Assembly: GCF_028551255.1 (NCBI RefSeq)
Contig: NZ_CP117030.1
Span: forward strand, 1,488,001-1,552,000
Length of the DNA stretch: 64,000 nt
DNA from: Vibrio tubiashii
Lineage (GTDB): Bacteria > Pseudomonadota > Gammaproteobacteria > Enterobacterales > Vibrionaceae
Direction: 5' to 3'
The position numbers and the translations under genes are program-made. Positions 18,204 through 28,473 of the stretch are shown piece by piece; within the stretch, counting starts at the first letter, position 1, and each line of letters starts with the position of its first letter. The notes below the pieces were generated by a model, which saw nothing but the letters and a program-made list of their open reading frames with translations, was not told where the DNA came from and searched no databases.

Positions 18204-20813
18204 CTATAAGATCTCTCGCGCTTCTAAAGACATCACAGCGTTCCAAGATGGCTCGACTCGCTCTTTCTTGACATAGCCTTTATTAATCAACCACGTCACG
18301 TCGCTATCCGTCTCATCCACTCCCGGGTAATGTGTTTTGCTAGTCAACTTACATGCGTCGAAAGTCCCTGCTGGAACTGATATCCGCTCTTTCCCTAGGT
18401 AAGTTTCACTATAATCAAATGCCGACATCGGCCAAGCCTCTGTTATGCTATTTAATGTAGTTTCACTATCCACACTTCTAAGCCCATGTGTCACAAGCTG
18501 AGCTGGCACCTTGCTATCATCAAAAATCACAGTTAGTGGGGCGTTGACTGCTCTGGTATGTGTTTTTTCAACACCAAGCAACTTGGAGCTATGTGCAACC
18601 GCTGGCGGTAAACCAACCTTGGCTGTCCCGTACAAAAGCTCACCTTGTGGATTAAAACCTTCCTGCCCTAAATAATGCTCATTTGTGCTATACATGAGTT
18701 CATAGCTATTTAAGTTACCATTCTGATCATAAATACTCAGCTTAGATTTAGACAGTGTTCCAGTCCAATCGGCTATCCATGTCGGTAAGCCAGTTACCTC
18801 CGTAACGTCATTTAGCCATGAAAAGTTGCTCCCTAAATACTCCAGTCTAAAATCAAAATTGGTCGACATTGATTGGTTCAATGTTCGTGTAACCTTGTAG
18901 TTAATCTTATCGCCTATCTTTGGTTGATAATGGCTGTCTGGTAGTGAGTCTAGACAAGCTTGTAGGTTGAGGGGCTGAGCATAGTTTTCCAAAATAAACT
19001 CTTTTGTCGCCACATCAAAAACGTACTCAGGCTCGCCTCTATTGATAGTTTCCATAAACCAAGCAACGCGGACGAAGTTGTCAACGACCGTGAAATAGAC
19101 CGAATTATCAGCAGGGTTATAATTGTGCCAAGATGCCTGTGAAGCAATGCCTTTCGGTAAAGTCACCTGACGAAGCGTTTCACCATGAACCGTTAAATCT
19201 TTCCACTGTCCTGTTTGGGAATAACGAACCAACGGAGTCTCTCCATCATAGGAGCCCTTGTAATAGGCAATAGAGCCTGAAGGGAGTAATTGAGCATACA
19301 ACACGCCATCATCTAGCTCGCCCATGACGGGCATACCTGACGTATCTACTGTACCTGTTCTATCACTTGAGTCCTGAGCGAGAGTTGACTCTAATGTCGT
19401 GAGCCAGCTGCTGACATTGTTCGCACTGACTCCATTACACATGTTGTTAAGCTCGGTATATCTTTGCAAATCATTGCACCAGTTTCCTTTGTTAAAACCA
19501 TAATATCCTTTGTTAACAAAGTCGGTCTTAAGCTTGTACGCGGTTGTATTGTCCGGGAAGACTAAATCGCTAGGTACAACATTCGCCCAAGCGCCGGCTT
19601 CAGCAGTTTTAGCCAAAACCGCACTGACGTTCAGACCACCAATGTTAACTTTTTGAGCTGAGGCTGTTTGACTCAGTACCGACGAGCCTTTAACAAATGT
19701 CACCGTTTTATCGGGATTGAGCACTAGCTCAGCGACAGAGTCATTCAAAGAAGACCAACCAACTTGATCAAGCAATAAGATATCTTCAACTTGCCCAGTT
19801 GAACGAATAAACTCTCGACGAGCATAATCATAGCCATACTCCGTTGACGTCACTGAACCATCTGCTTCGCGCTTCAAGTATCCATAGTCAAGAGTCAATG
19901 GCTTGTTAGTGTGCGATTGGCTACTAAACCAGCTGATACCTTGTTCCGAAATCAAGGTAGCGAGATCTACCTTTGCGGAATTCTTAACCGCTTCATTCTC
20001 TTTGACTTTGTCGCGCAAATTATCTACATCTAGGTTGATGTGGTCGCGATCAATCTCGTCTGCAATCGACGTTGGATCGAAGCTGTTTCCATTTTGGGCG
20101 ACTTTCGATACCACATTTTCAAGAACTATCGTCACTTCCTCGATGATTAAAGAGATTAACTCATCATCACTGATACCTGCATTTGCGCTCGCTTGCTTAA
20201 GAGAATCCGTTTTAGAAGCCATAATGTTGGCAGTAACTTGAGCCACTTTGTGTAAGCTTGCAAACGCTGTTTTCTCTTCGTCGCTTAAACTCGAAGAATT
20301 TTTTGCCGCTATATAATCTTTAGTTACATCAATTGTTGAACCAAGCTTTTGTTGTACTTTGCTTTTCGCTTCGTCTAGCGTGCTGCCTTTTTCCACTTCG
20401 TTTTGAATCATGGTGGTCAATGGACTCACAAAGTCAGAACCAGGAGGCGCAGTTAAGTTGTAACCTTTGCTCAACACTACACTGGGGTTGTCTGAATCAA
20501 TAGTTTGTCCAGCGATTACTTCGATTAACAGTACGCCTTGTGCAATTTGTTCCGCAGTTAATCCAGTAAGTGTAAATTCGCCATTATCACTCGTTACTGC
20601 ATTGGGTTCTGAAGATTCACAAACTTTGTTGTTGTTTAAATCTAAGCAAGCGTTCGCACCAATAAGGTAACCATCCGCGGCACGCGCAGTTAAAGATGTG
20701 GTGCTGGTTGAGCTAGATTCGCTATTTGTGTTCATTGTATCCGAGTCAGAACCTCCGCAAGCCGTTAATGCAACGGCTATAGCAAGAGCTATCGAAGAGT
20801 GCTTTAAGACCAT
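18204..20813 (-). CDS. Large putative lipoprotein, function unknown
   Basis: An 869-residue exported protein. The signal peptide ends in the lipobox LTAC (Cys near residue 19), followed by a Ser/Thr-rich linker. Residues 45-110 look like a small beta domain with a calcium-loop-like DLNNNKVCESSEPN and a SDNGEFTLTGL strand, of the carboxypeptidase-regulatory type. Residues 140-290 are mostly helical and charged. The remaining 570 residues are beta-rich with Trp and Tyr and include AGTFDACKLTS near the end. The start at 20813 is fixed by GGAG seven bases upstream. It stands alone between terminators. I do not recognise a specific family; surface exposure is inferred. Confidence 0.75.
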   Translation of the reverse strand: MVLKHSSIALAIAVALTACGGSDSDTMNTNSESSSTSTTSLTARAADGYLIGANACLDLNNNKVCESSEPNAVTSDNGEFTLTGLTAEQIAQGVLLIEVIAGQTIDSDNPSVVLSKGYNLTAPPGSDFVSPLTTMIQNEVEKGSTLDEAKSKVQQKLGSTIDVTKDYIAAKNSSSLSDEEKTAFASLHKVAQVTANIMASKTDSLKQASANAGISDDELISLIIEEVTIVLENVVSKVAQNGNSFDPTSIADEIDRDHINLDVDNLRDKVKENEAVKNSAKVDLATLISEQGISWFSSQSHTNKPLTLDYGYLKREADGSVTSTEYGYDYARREFIRSTGQVEDILLLDQVGWSSLNDSVAELVLNPDKTVTFVKGSSVLSQTASAQKVNIGGLNVSAVLAKTAEAGAWANVVPSDLVFPDNTTAYKLKTDFVNKGYYGFNKGNWCNDLQRYTELNNMCNGVSANNVSSWLTTLESTLAQDSSDRTGTVDTSGMPVMGELDDGVLYAQLLPSGSIAYYKGSYDGETPLVRYSQTGQWKDLTVHGETLRQVTLPKGIASQASWHNYNPADNSVYFTVVDNFVRVAWFMETINRGEPEYVFDVATKEFILENYAQPLNLQACLDSLPDSHYQPKIGDKINYKVTRTLNQSMSTNFDFRLEYLGSNFSWLNDVTEVTGLPTWIADWTGTLSKSKLSIYDQNGNLNSYELMYSTNEHYLGQEGFNPQGELLYGTAKVGLPPAVAHSSKLLGVEKTHTRAVNAPLTVIFDDSKVPAQLVTHGLRSVDSETTLNSITEAWPMSAFDYSETYLGKERISVPAGTFDACKLTSKTHYPGVDETDSDVTWLINKGYVKKERVEPSWNAVMSLEAREIL

Positions 20814-21124
20814 AAACTGTCTCCAAATGTTCAATAATTGTCCTTAAAATGCACGAACCATGGATTCCTTGTGATATTTCGAAGGCGTGTGGCTTCATGC
20901 AAATACGCGCCCAAACATATCAATTAGCAAAATGGATAATTGCTACCCCATTCAAGTTTCAAATTGATATTTCACTTAGAAAATCCATGTATTTATTTGA
21001 ATGCGAGCCACTACGAAACTATTGGGAAATTTATAAAAAACCTCTTATTTTCGAGACACTTATAGGTGTAACAAAATCTGTCAACTTGTTAATTAATATA
21101 CACTTTCTTTCAACCTCCTATAAC
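20814..21124. other. AT-rich gap upstream of the lipoprotein gene
   Basis: About 310 bases that must hold the lipoprotein promoter. No palindrome or recognised operator was seen. A 101-codon plus-strand frame here has no ribosome binding site and no recognisable protein character, and it runs into the porin terminator. Confidence 0.5.
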
Positions 21125-21149
21125 AAAAAAGCCCGACCAAAGGTCGGGC
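21125..21149 (-). terminator. Rho-independent terminator of the PTS/pentose operon
   Basis: A perfect 8-bp GC-rich stem (GCCCGACC/GGTCGGGC) with an AAA loop followed by six T on the minus strand, 45 bases after the porin stop. Confidence 0.92.
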
Positions 21150-21193
21150 AATAGACAGACGATCATCATTCCATGACAATCAAATAGGACTTA

Positions 21194-22612
21194 TTAGAAG
21201 TTATAGATTAGAGCAAGTTCGACACGCATTGCGTCTTTACTATCGGTGCTGACTACGTCACGGGTGTAGTCACTTGCTAATGCATAGTAGGTGTTCACTT
21301 CCGTTTTCAGGTTACCCGTAATGTAGTTATGGAACTGCAGATAGAACTGGGTGTAGGCGTACTTCTCATCCGAGTCTGCACCGAACAACACGTCTTGGTT
21401 TAGGGTGTAGATGGCATCATCCGTATTGGCACGCCACGTCGACATAAAGCCCGTAATAATGGTTTGCTTTGGAGAGTATTCAATCACTGAGTAGCCACCA
21501 AGCTGCATGGCGTTACCGTAAGCGCCATCATGAGCAAAGCCAAGTGGGTCACCCGTCCAAAGTGGGTTAAAGGTATTCACCTCATCACTATTCTTATCCG
21601 AGCCAGAAGCATAGTGAAGGTTCATACCCACACGGTAGTTCCAATCCGCTTTCCAGTTGTAGTTAAGGTCTGCATAACCCATGTAAGCCGAGATATCTTT
21701 ACCTGCATGATCACCAAACTGGTATACACCGTCTAACATGTAGCCAAAGCCTTCACTAACGAAGTTATGCGCATGTAAGCCTAGCACTTGGATATCCACA
21801 TCGCCGTCTGGTGCATTGACAAAGCTTGAGTTAGTTAGCTGATTGCTCATCACATAAGCTTGCATTACACCAAAGCTTGTTCCCCAGTTAGCGAATAAGC
21901 CCGTTGATTTCTTGCCGTTGGTTTTATCATCCCAGTTACCACCGAAGCTGCCATCTTTAAACAGCGGGAAGATCTCTTCACCATAGTAGGCATCAAAGTT
22001 AATGCCATTGACGCTGTACTTAGCGCTGACGGCATTCCAACTTGATTGAACTGGAGTGGGTTCTCGGTTCATCATTTGCCACTCATTGAGATAGATCTCT
22101 TGGCGACCTAGACGAGTACTTAAATACTGTTCTCCATCATCAACTAGCTTGAATTCAGTAAAGAATTGGTGGAAATCCGTCCCCGCATCATCGACAGGCC
22201 CCGGAGCATCTAAGTTGGTGTAGTTAGTGCGAATCTCACCAAACACACGCATCCAATCTTGATAAGTCACATCCGCTGAAAAGTGCATTCGTGAGCGAAG
22301 CTCGTTGTGTTTACGCACATCAGGGTCGTACATATGATTCCAGCGATTATCAAACGCCAGTTTCACGTTACCGGCAAACGAGACTTTCCACTCACCATCG
22401 TCCGTAATATCTAGACGTTTGAGTTTTTCAGAGAAGCTCTTGTCGCTCTCTTTTAGATTATCAACATAGCTCCAATCTTCGTTAGCGCGGTCGCCCCAGA
22501 AGACAATTGGGCTACGCTCTGGCCAAGAGGGGGTTTCTGCTTCACTGGCATGTAAGACACCGGAAATACTCAATGCTATTAAGGTAAGCGAACATTTTGT
22601 TATGGTTTTCAT
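21194..22612 (-). CDS. Outer-membrane porin, alginate-export (AlgE-like) family
   Basis: A 472-residue protein with a signal peptide (cleavage near residue 22, VLHA/SEAE) and an amphipathic beta-strand pattern ending in Phe, the usual mark of an outer-membrane barrel. YLSTRLGRQEIYLNEWQMMN followed by SSWNAVSAKYSVNGINFDAY resembles the alginate-export barrel family, whose members pass anionic or neutral sugars. It is last in the ten-gene sugar operon, after a hairpin-containing 92-base gap, and probably admits the sugar taken up by the PTS. The exact substrate is unknown. Confidence 0.75.
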   Translation of the reverse strand: MKTITKCSLTLIALSISGVLHASEAETPSWPERSPIVFWGDRANEDWSYVDNLKESDKSFSEKLKRLDITDDGEWKVSFAGNVKLAFDNRWNHMYDPDVRKHNELRSRMHFSADVTYQDWMRVFGEIRTNYTNLDAPGPVDDAGTDFHQFFTEFKLVDDGEQYLSTRLGRQEIYLNEWQMMNREPTPVQSSWNAVSAKYSVNGINFDAYYGEEIFPLFKDGSFGGNWDDKTNGKKSTGLFANWGTSFGVMQAYVMSNQLTNSSFVNAPDGDVDIQVLGLHAHNFVSEGFGYMLDGVYQFGDHAGKDISAYMGYADLNYNWKADWNYRVGMNLHYASGSDKNSDEVNTFNPLWTGDPLGFAHDGAYGNAMQLGGYSVIEYSPKQTIITGFMSTWRANTDDAIYTLNQDVLFGADSDEKYAYTQFYLQFHNYITGNLKTEVNTYYALASDYTRDVVSTDSKDAMRVELALIYNF

Positions 22613-22648
22613 TATTCAATTTCCATATTTTGGGCACAAGGAATCCTG

Positions 22649-22670
22649 CCTGTGGCCCATCAGCCACAGG
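22649..22670. other. Intercistronic hairpin between PTS and porin genes
   Basis: A perfect 8-bp stem (CCTGTGGC/GCCACAGG) with a CCATCA loop and no T tract. Such hairpins often set relative amounts of upstream and downstream mRNA. Confidence 0.55.
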
Positions 22671-22704
22671 AGGAGTTTGTTGTTATTGGTATTTATTTTT
22701 TTAG

Positions 22705-24291
22705 TTAGGAATCCACGCCAAGCGCTTCTTTAATGCCTGAAGCTATGGTGATCACATTGGCACCGTAGATAACTTGAATACCTTTCGGCATACGGACAAC
22801 ACCGATGGCATTGAGCTCTTTCTTCCAGAAGTCATCGCTTGCGGCCAAGGTTTCGTCATGGAGTGAAACACGCAGTCGAGTCGCACAGTTAGAAACGTTT
22901 TCAATGTTCTCTGCGCCACCAAGTGCTTTGATGATCTCTACTGGCAGCCCAGCGGTGTTTTGCTTCTGCTTCTTCTTGAAATCTTCTTTGCTATACAGCG
23001 CGATATCACCTTCATCAGCGTCTTCACGACCCGGTGTTTTCGAATCAAACTTCAAGATAAAGAACTTAAAGGTGTAGAAGTAAATCACGAAGTAAAGCGG
23101 AATGATCCACAGCAGTGCCCATGCATGTACTTTCTCAGGTTGCAGTAAGTTTGGCACCATAAACAGTAGCTGGTTACCATGGATAGATACGCCCATCATC
23201 TCAGTAATGACATACGCAAGGCCATTGAGAGGCACGTGCACAGCAAAGAACAGGAATGGTTGAACGAATAGGAAGGTGTACTCTAGCGGCTCTGTGATAC
23301 CGATAACCGCGGCAGTAAATACCGCTGGCACCATGATTGCGGCTACTTTCTTGCGGTTTTCCGTTTTCGCCGTAACGTACATAGCGTATGCAGCACCTGT
23401 TAGACCACCAATTTGGATTGGAATACGACCACTGGTGAAGTTATGCGTAATGTAGCCAGTCGCATCAGGTGAACTCATTTGGCCATTCATGATGTTACGA
23501 ACACCTTCGTAGATCACGCCGTCAATTTCCATCACACCGCCGACGCGAGTGTATTCGATTGGGAACGCAATCAGATGGTGAAGACCAAACGGCAATAAGC
23601 CCTTATCGAACACACCAAACAAGAAAGAACCAAAAATGCCAGAACTCGTAATCAAAGTAGTAATCGACTGCAAACCGCCAGCAATTGGTGGCCATGCGTA
23701 GTAGGTAATTAATCCCACTGGCATGATCGCCATGTAAGAGAAGATCACTACCGCACGAGGGCCAGAGAAGAAGCTCAGCATTGCAGGCATTTCAAATTTG
23801 TAGAAACGGTTGTGTAGCCATGCCGTTAAACAGCCGACGATAATACCGCTGAAGATCCCCATGTTGTATGAGAATACCCCAAGGTTTTCACCCCATAGCG
23901 AGTTAAAGTTTTGCGCGGCAACCATCTCGTAACCGAGTTCGTTCACTAGGTAGTCGACGCTTGTTGTTTCTGGTGTCCAACCGTTGAAAGCGGCGATAGA
24001 GCCAACAGCAACGTTGAAACACATAAACATGGTGAAGCCAGTGAACGCCGCCCAACCTTTTTCTGATTTAGAAAGGGCGAACGCCAAACCAATGGCAAAG
24101 AATGGTGGTAGGTTACGCATTACCATCAAACCGAGATCCAACATCAGCTTGAAGAATGCCCAGATAACAGAGTCTTGGCTGGACATTTGGTTGACAACGC
24201 CCGCACCAATACCAATGTAAATACCTGCAATTACCAACACGATGATAGACACCATCATGCCGCCAGCAAGTGCTTGAACCTTATCTCTCAT
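22705..24291 (-). CDS. PTS sugar permease EIICB, glucose superfamily
   Basis: A 528-residue fused phosphotransferase permease. EIIC takes about residues 1-420 with some ten membrane segments and the substrate-site region LGITEPLEYTF-type (here VIGITEPLEYTFLF). EIIB is at the C-terminus with the phosphorylated Cys near residue 469 in NCATRLRVSL. There is no EIIA domain, so it must borrow one, presumably Crr. The domain order and sequence place it near MalX/PtsG-type permeases. It begins 3 bases after the peptidase stop, with the ribosome binding site CAGGAG inside the end of that gene, implying coupled translation. The sugar is not identifiable. Confidence 0.88.
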   Translation of the reverse strand: MRDKVQALAGGMMVSIIVLVIAGIYIGIGAGVVNQMSSQDSVIWAFFKLMLDLGLMVMRNLPPFFAIGLAFALSKSEKGWAAFTGFTMFMCFNVAVGSIAAFNGWTPETTSVDYLVNELGYEMVAAQNFNSLWGENLGVFSYNMGIFSGIIVGCLTAWLHNRFYKFEMPAMLSFFSGPRAVVIFSYMAIMPVGLITYYAWPPIAGGLQSITTLITSSGIFGSFLFGVFDKGLLPFGLHHLIAFPIEYTRVGGVMEIDGVIYEGVRNIMNGQMSSPDATGYITHNFTSGRIPIQIGGLTGAAYAMYVTAKTENRKKVAAIMVPAVFTAAVIGITEPLEYTFLFVQPFLFFAVHVPLNGLAYVITEMMGVSIHGNQLLFMVPNLLQPEKVHAWALLWIIPLYFVIYFYTFKFFILKFDSKTPGREDADEGDIALYSKEDFKKKQKQNTAGLPVEIIKALGGAENIENVSNCATRLRVSLHDETLAASDDFWKKELNAIGVVRMPKGIQVIYGANVITIASGIKEALGVDS

Positions 24292-24294
24292 AAT

Positions 24295-25701
24295 TTACTC
24301 CTGAAGTGATATGAGAACTTTCACGTATATTGTTATTGCTTTTCTCAATGACTCTAGGCTGAGCTGTTCATTGGGCTCGTGCACATGAGTCACATCACCT
24401 GGAAAAGTAGGTCCGAATGCCACACCATTGCTTAACGCACGCGCGTACGATGCCGCGCCTTTGCTAAAGCATTGAGATTCCATTCCCGTAACTTCGGAAT
24501 ACGCTTTTCCCATCGCTTGGATAAGGGCACTTTCGGGTGAGAGGTAAGATAGAGGTAGGTACTGCTGCTCGTTGAAACTCACTCCATACTTTTGGGATAA
24601 GTGTTGGAGTTGGGTACGGGTCTCTTCGATGCTCAGTCCTTTAGGAAACCGAAAATCAAAATCCAAGTTGTATCCATGTTCGTTGAGGTTGAGAGAAGAG
24701 ACGCAGCAACTGGTGCTACCCATTTCTTCATCGTGATACGCAAGCCCTAATTTCGCTCCATCAATCGACTCTGAAAAACAAGAATCGAGCAATTCAATCA
24801 AGCTTTTTGAGTTTGCGTCTAACCCTTCAACATGGCGCATCACAGTCATAAACTTGTCCAAACAATTTGGGACGCGATGCGGGTTGCGAGATTTCTCCCA
24901 CGGCGTTGTCAATACAACGCGATACAGCTCCTTCTGCTGAGTTACTTCGGCAACACTGTCAAAGTGTTGCGCCACTCTTGCTGCCTGTTGTCCTGAAAGC
25001 CAAACCGAAAGGTGGTGACACGTTGAAGTACGGTCTCGCTCACTTTCAATCCGGTGAATCTGGCAACATCCTAAGTCACGTAAAGGTGGGAATTCTTTTT
25101 GTAACTCGGCATACAAGATACCTTTCTCTCCATTGACGATTGGGAAGTCGCCATCCGGAGAAAAGCCAACAGCCGGTTGTGGCTGATGACGAAAATAATG
25201 CTCTACACATTCCCAAGTTGTCTCTTCAGCCCCACCGATAATGACGCGAATTTTTCGCTTCATCGGTACATTGAGCTGCTTAAACATCTTGAGGATGTAC
25301 AGCGAAGCCATAAGAGGCCCCTTGTTATCCGTTACACCTCGGCCAAACACCAAACCGCCCTGTTGGTGAAGTTCAAACGGAGGCGTTTTCCAAAGGCTTG
25401 TGTCCCCTGCTGGGACGACATCAACGTGATGTAAAATGCCGATTTCTTCTTCACCTAGACCATAGCTAATGTCCATTGCATAGCCTTGGTGATCGCGTAC
25501 TTCTAACCCTTCTCTTTTGGCAAAATTAATAAGGTAATCAAACGCTTCTCTAATACCTTTACCAAACGGTGCGTGGTGAGATTTTGTGCTCTCATCACGC
25601 ACTGACGGAATAGCAATTAATCCAGATAAGTCGCTGAGTAATTCATCAGTACGGTGTACAAAATACTCTATCGCTAGGTTGGAAAAATTGCGTTCCGTCA
25701 T
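24295..25701 (-). CDS. M20 family dipeptidase (PepV/Sapep-like)
   Basis: A 468-residue metallopeptidase of the PepV type, expected to hold two zinc ions. Metal and catalytic segments are ILHHVDVVPAGD (first His-Asp), FGRGVTDNKGP (bridging Asp), IGGAEETTWEC (Glu-Glu) and FSPDGDFP. The last His lies in THVHEPNEQL. The ligands look complete, so it should be active. Family enzymes cleave dipeptides or other amides. In a sugar operon it is unexpected: it sits directly before and is translationally coupled with the PTS permease, suggesting the imported molecule, or a product of it, contains an amide bond. Confidence 0.87.
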   Translation of the reverse strand: MTERNFSNLAIEYFVHRTDELLSDLSGLIAIPSVRDESTKSHHAPFGKGIREAFDYLINFAKREGLEVRDHQGYAMDISYGLGEEEIGILHHVDVVPAGDTSLWKTPPFELHQQGGLVFGRGVTDNKGPLMASLYILKMFKQLNVPMKRKIRVIIGGAEETTWECVEHYFRHQPQPAVGFSPDGDFPIVNGEKGILYAELQKEFPPLRDLGCCQIHRIESERDRTSTCHHLSVWLSGQQAARVAQHFDSVAEVTQQKELYRVVLTTPWEKSRNPHRVPNCLDKFMTVMRHVEGLDANSKSLIELLDSCFSESIDGAKLGLAYHDEEMGSTSCCVSSLNLNEHGYNLDFDFRFPKGLSIEETRTQLQHLSQKYGVSFNEQQYLPLSYLSPESALIQAMGKAYSEVTGMESQCFSKGAASYARALSNGVAFGPTFPGDVTHVHEPNEQLSLESLRKAITIYVKVLISLQE

Positions 25702-25760
25702 CTTTTGTTCCTAATTTATTTACTGTTGATAAAGATATAATTAGAGTTGTTACACAAGTC

Positions 25761-26465
25761 TCAATTTCTCGCTAACCAGTGCACGCCACCCTGATCTGAA
25801 AACGCCATAAAGTCCGCTTTCCTGCGTGCAAAAATGCCATTTTCGACCACGCCTGGAATACTGTTTAACGCCGCTTCTGTTGATTCTGGCTCACTAAGAT
25901 CAAGGCCAGAGCAGTCAAGGATGAGATTGCCGTTATCAGTGATGCAATTTTCTCGTCTGATAGGCGTTCCACCTAAGCTCTGCAAGGCGCGGCTAACGGC
26001 AGTCTCAGCAGCTGGCAGCACTTCAATCGGCAGTGGAAATGCGCCTAATGTGAGTTTTAGTCGCCCGCTGTCAGCGATGGTGATAAAGCTCATTGCCAAT
26101 GTGGCGAGCACTTTCTCGCGTGCTAGTGCAGCGCCCCCACCTTTCACCGTCACGCCATTACTTAAGCCTTCATCGATGCCATCTACATAGACATCAATTC
26201 GCTCACATAAGCGGATAGGTTGCTCTGCTAATCCTGCATCGCTCAATGCTTTACTCGAACGCTCCGAGCTGGAAACGCAGTGAGAAAACTCAGCGCCACT
26301 TTGCTTGAGCAAGTGAATAAATATTTCAACCGTCGCCCCTGTCCCAATACCAATCACTGATGAAGGAGTCAGTACACTCAATACTTGCTCTAAGGCCACT
26401 TTCGCAGCCTTAGTTCGCAGGCAATCGGTGCTTTGCATTTCAATAAAGCGCTTTGCTATGCCCAT
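25761..26465 (-). CDS. rpiA: Ribose-5-phosphate isomerase A paralogue
   Basis: A 234-residue RpiA that interconverts ribose-5-phosphate and ribulose-5-phosphate. Signatures are VIGIGTGATVEIFI (phosphate loop), YVDGIDEGLSNGVTVKGGGAALAREKVL (active-site Asp, Glu and Lys) and TIADSGRLK. It diverges from housekeeping RpiA in the N-terminus and in PLPIEVLP. A GGAG site overlaps the end of the transketolase gene, 2 bases before it, so they are coupled. It is part of the operon's pentose phosphate set and probably a second copy in the genome. Confidence 0.9.
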   Translation of the reverse strand: MGIAKRFIEMQSTDCLRTKAAKVALEQVLSVLTPSSVIGIGTGATVEIFIHLLKQSGAEFSHCVSSSERSSKALSDAGLAEQPIRLCERIDVYVDGIDEGLSNGVTVKGGGAALAREKVLATLAMSFITIADSGRLKLTLGAFPLPIEVLPAAETAVSRALQSLGGTPIRRENCITDNGNLILDCSGLDLSEPESTEAALNSIPGVVENGIFARRKADFMAFSDQGGVHWLARN

Positions 26466-26467
26466 AA

Positions 26468-28462
26468 TTACTGCTCCAACAAGGCGTTAGCTTTTGACAC
26501 CACGTTGTCGACGGTAAAGCCATACATTTCAAATAGCTGCTCTGCTGGTGCCGATTCCCCAAAGGTTGTCATACCGATGATGTCACCGTTAAGGCCTGTG
26601 TACTTAAACCAGTAATCGGCAATACCCGCTTCAATCGCGATGCGTTTAGTGACAGAGCTCGGTAGTACCTTTTGACGATAGTCAGCATTTTGAGATTCGA
26701 ACAAGTCTGTCGACGGCATTGAAACGACGCGGCAACGCACATTAGAAAGCGCCTGTTTCGCTTGCATTGCGAGTGCTACTTCAGAGCCTGTCGCAATCAA
26801 GATAAGTTCTGGCTCACCAACACAATCAGACAAGATGTAACCGCCTTTCGCGACATCGTTTAATGTGGCTTGATCACGTTCGAACTGAACCAGATTCTGA
26901 CGCGAGAAAATCAGTGACGTAGGACCTTCTTTGCGCTCTATTGCCGACTTCCATGCCACCGCTGTTTCCACTTGGTCACAAGGACGCCAAGTGCTCATAT
27001 TTGGTGTTAAGCGCAGCGACGCGATTTGTTCTACAGGTTGATGTGTTGGGCCATCTTCACCTAAGCCAATTGAATCATGGGTATAAACGAAGATGCTGCG
27101 CTGCTTCATTAGCGCCGCCATACGCAGAGCATTACGCGCATACTCCATAAACATCAAGAAAGTGCCACCATACGGGATGAAGCCACCATGCAAGGCAATA
27201 CCATTCATCATGGCTGACATGGCAAATTCACGTACGCCGTAGCTTAGATAGTTACCCGACGCATCTTGAGCGCTAATCGCTTTTGAGCCAGACCAGTTAG
27301 TGAGGTTCGATGGGGTTAGATCCGCAGAACCGCCCAAGAACTCAGGCAAATGTGCGCCAAAAGCTTCAAGCGCGTTTTGCGACGCTTTACGTGTCGCGAT
27401 CGTGGCTGGATTAGATTGCAGCGTCGCAATCACATCTTGACTGATTTGTTGCCAGTTATCCGGTAAATCACCCTCGACTCTGCGCTTAAATTCTGCGGCT
27501 AGTTCAGGAAACGCTTGTTGATACTCGTTAAAGCGACTTTGCCATTGAGCTTCAGCATCTTTACCCGCCTCTTTGCCATCCCATTCAGCGTAGATTTCCG
27601 CCGGAATTTCAAATGGTGCATAGTCCCAACCTAAGTTAAGACGTACTAAAGCGACTTCATCATCACCAAGTGGTGCTCCATGGCAATCATGGCTGGCAGA
27701 CTTGTTCGGCGAACCAAAACCAATGATTGTTTTGCAGCAAATTAGCGTCGGCTTGCCTGTTTCCTGCTGCGCTTCAACGATCGCTTGATGAATCGCCTCA
27801 GAATTATGTCCATCGACGTCAGAAATAACGTGCCAACCATAAGCTTCAAAACGCTTCGGCGTATCGTCAGAGAACCAGCCATCCACTTCGCCATCAATGG
27901 AAATACCATTGTCATCCCAAAACGCGATCAGCTTACCCAAGCCAAGCGTACCCGCCAGCGAACATGCCTCGTGGGAAATGCCTTCCATCATGCAACCATC
28001 ACCCATAAACACATAAGTGAAGTGGTCCACAATGTCATGGCCAGGGCGGTTAAACTGCTCACCTAGTACCTTCTCAGCCAACGCCATGCCGACACCATTG
28101 GTAATGCCTTGACCTAAAGGACCTGTCGTCGTTTCAATACCCGGAGCATAACCATACTCAGGGTGGCCCGCCGTTTTGGCGTGCAACTGACGGAAAGATT
28201 TAATATCTTCCATCGTTAAGTCATAACCGCTTAGGTGCAATAAGCTGTAGATCAGCATTGAACCGTGACCATTGGACAAGATGAATCGATCGCGATCGGC
28301 CCAGTTAGGATTGGTCGGGTTGTGCTTTAAAAAGCTGCGCCACAAAACTTCGGCAATATCTGCCATACCCATTGGCGCACCGGGGTGACCTGAACCCGCT
28401 TTTTGCACCGCATCCATGCTTAGAACACGAATTGTATCTGCAAGTTTAGAACGTGAAATCAT
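26468..28462 (-). CDS. tkt: Transketolase
   Basis: A 664-residue TPP enzyme that transfers two-carbon units between ketose and aldose phosphates. N-terminal [21 protein letters not shown], the TPP-binding [20 protein letters not shown] with the partner [11 protein letters not shown], and the central [16 protein letters not shown] are all intact. The ATG at 28462 follows AAGGAG by 7 bases; a TTG two codons earlier is less likely. It lies between transaldolase and rpiA in the operon and is likely a specialised copy. Confidence 0.96.
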   Translation of the reverse strand: MISRSKLADTIRVLSMDAVQKAGSGHPGAPMGMADIAEVLWRSFLKHNPTNPNWADRDRFILSNGHGSMLIYSLLHLSGYDLTMEDIKSFRQLHAKTAGHPEYGYAPGIETTTGPLGQGITNGVGMALAEKVLGEQFNRPGHDIVDHFTYVFMGDGCMMEGISHEACSLAGTLGLGKLIAFWDDNGISIDGEVDGWFSDDTPKRFEAYGWHVISDVDGHNSEAIHQAIVEAQQETGKPTLICCKTIIGFGSPNKSASHDCHGAPLGDDEVALVRLNLGWDYAPFEIPAEIYAEWDGKEAGKDAEAQWQSRFNEYQQAFPELAAEFKRRVEGDLPDNWQQISQDVIATLQSNPATIATRKASQNALEAFGAHLPEFLGGSADLTPSNLTNWSGSKAISAQDASGNYLSYGVREFAMSAMMNGIALHGGFIPYGGTFLMFMEYARNALRMAALMKQRSIFVYTHDSIGLGEDGPTHQPVEQIASLRLTPNMSTWRPCDQVETAVAWKSAIERKEGPTSLIFSRQNLVQFERDQATLNDVAKGGYILSDCVGEPELILIATGSEVALAMQAKQALSNVRCRVVSMPSTDLFESQNADYRQKVLPSSVTKRIAIEAGIADYWFKYTGLNGDIIGMTTFGESAPAEQLFEMYGFTVDNVVSKANALLEQ

Positions 28463-28473
28463 AGTCAAACTCC

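Noticed and set aside
20849..21154. 101-codon plus-strand frame between the lipoprotein and porin genes
   Set aside because: No ribosome binding site, AT-rich composition, no recognisable protein pattern, and it reads into the porin terminator.
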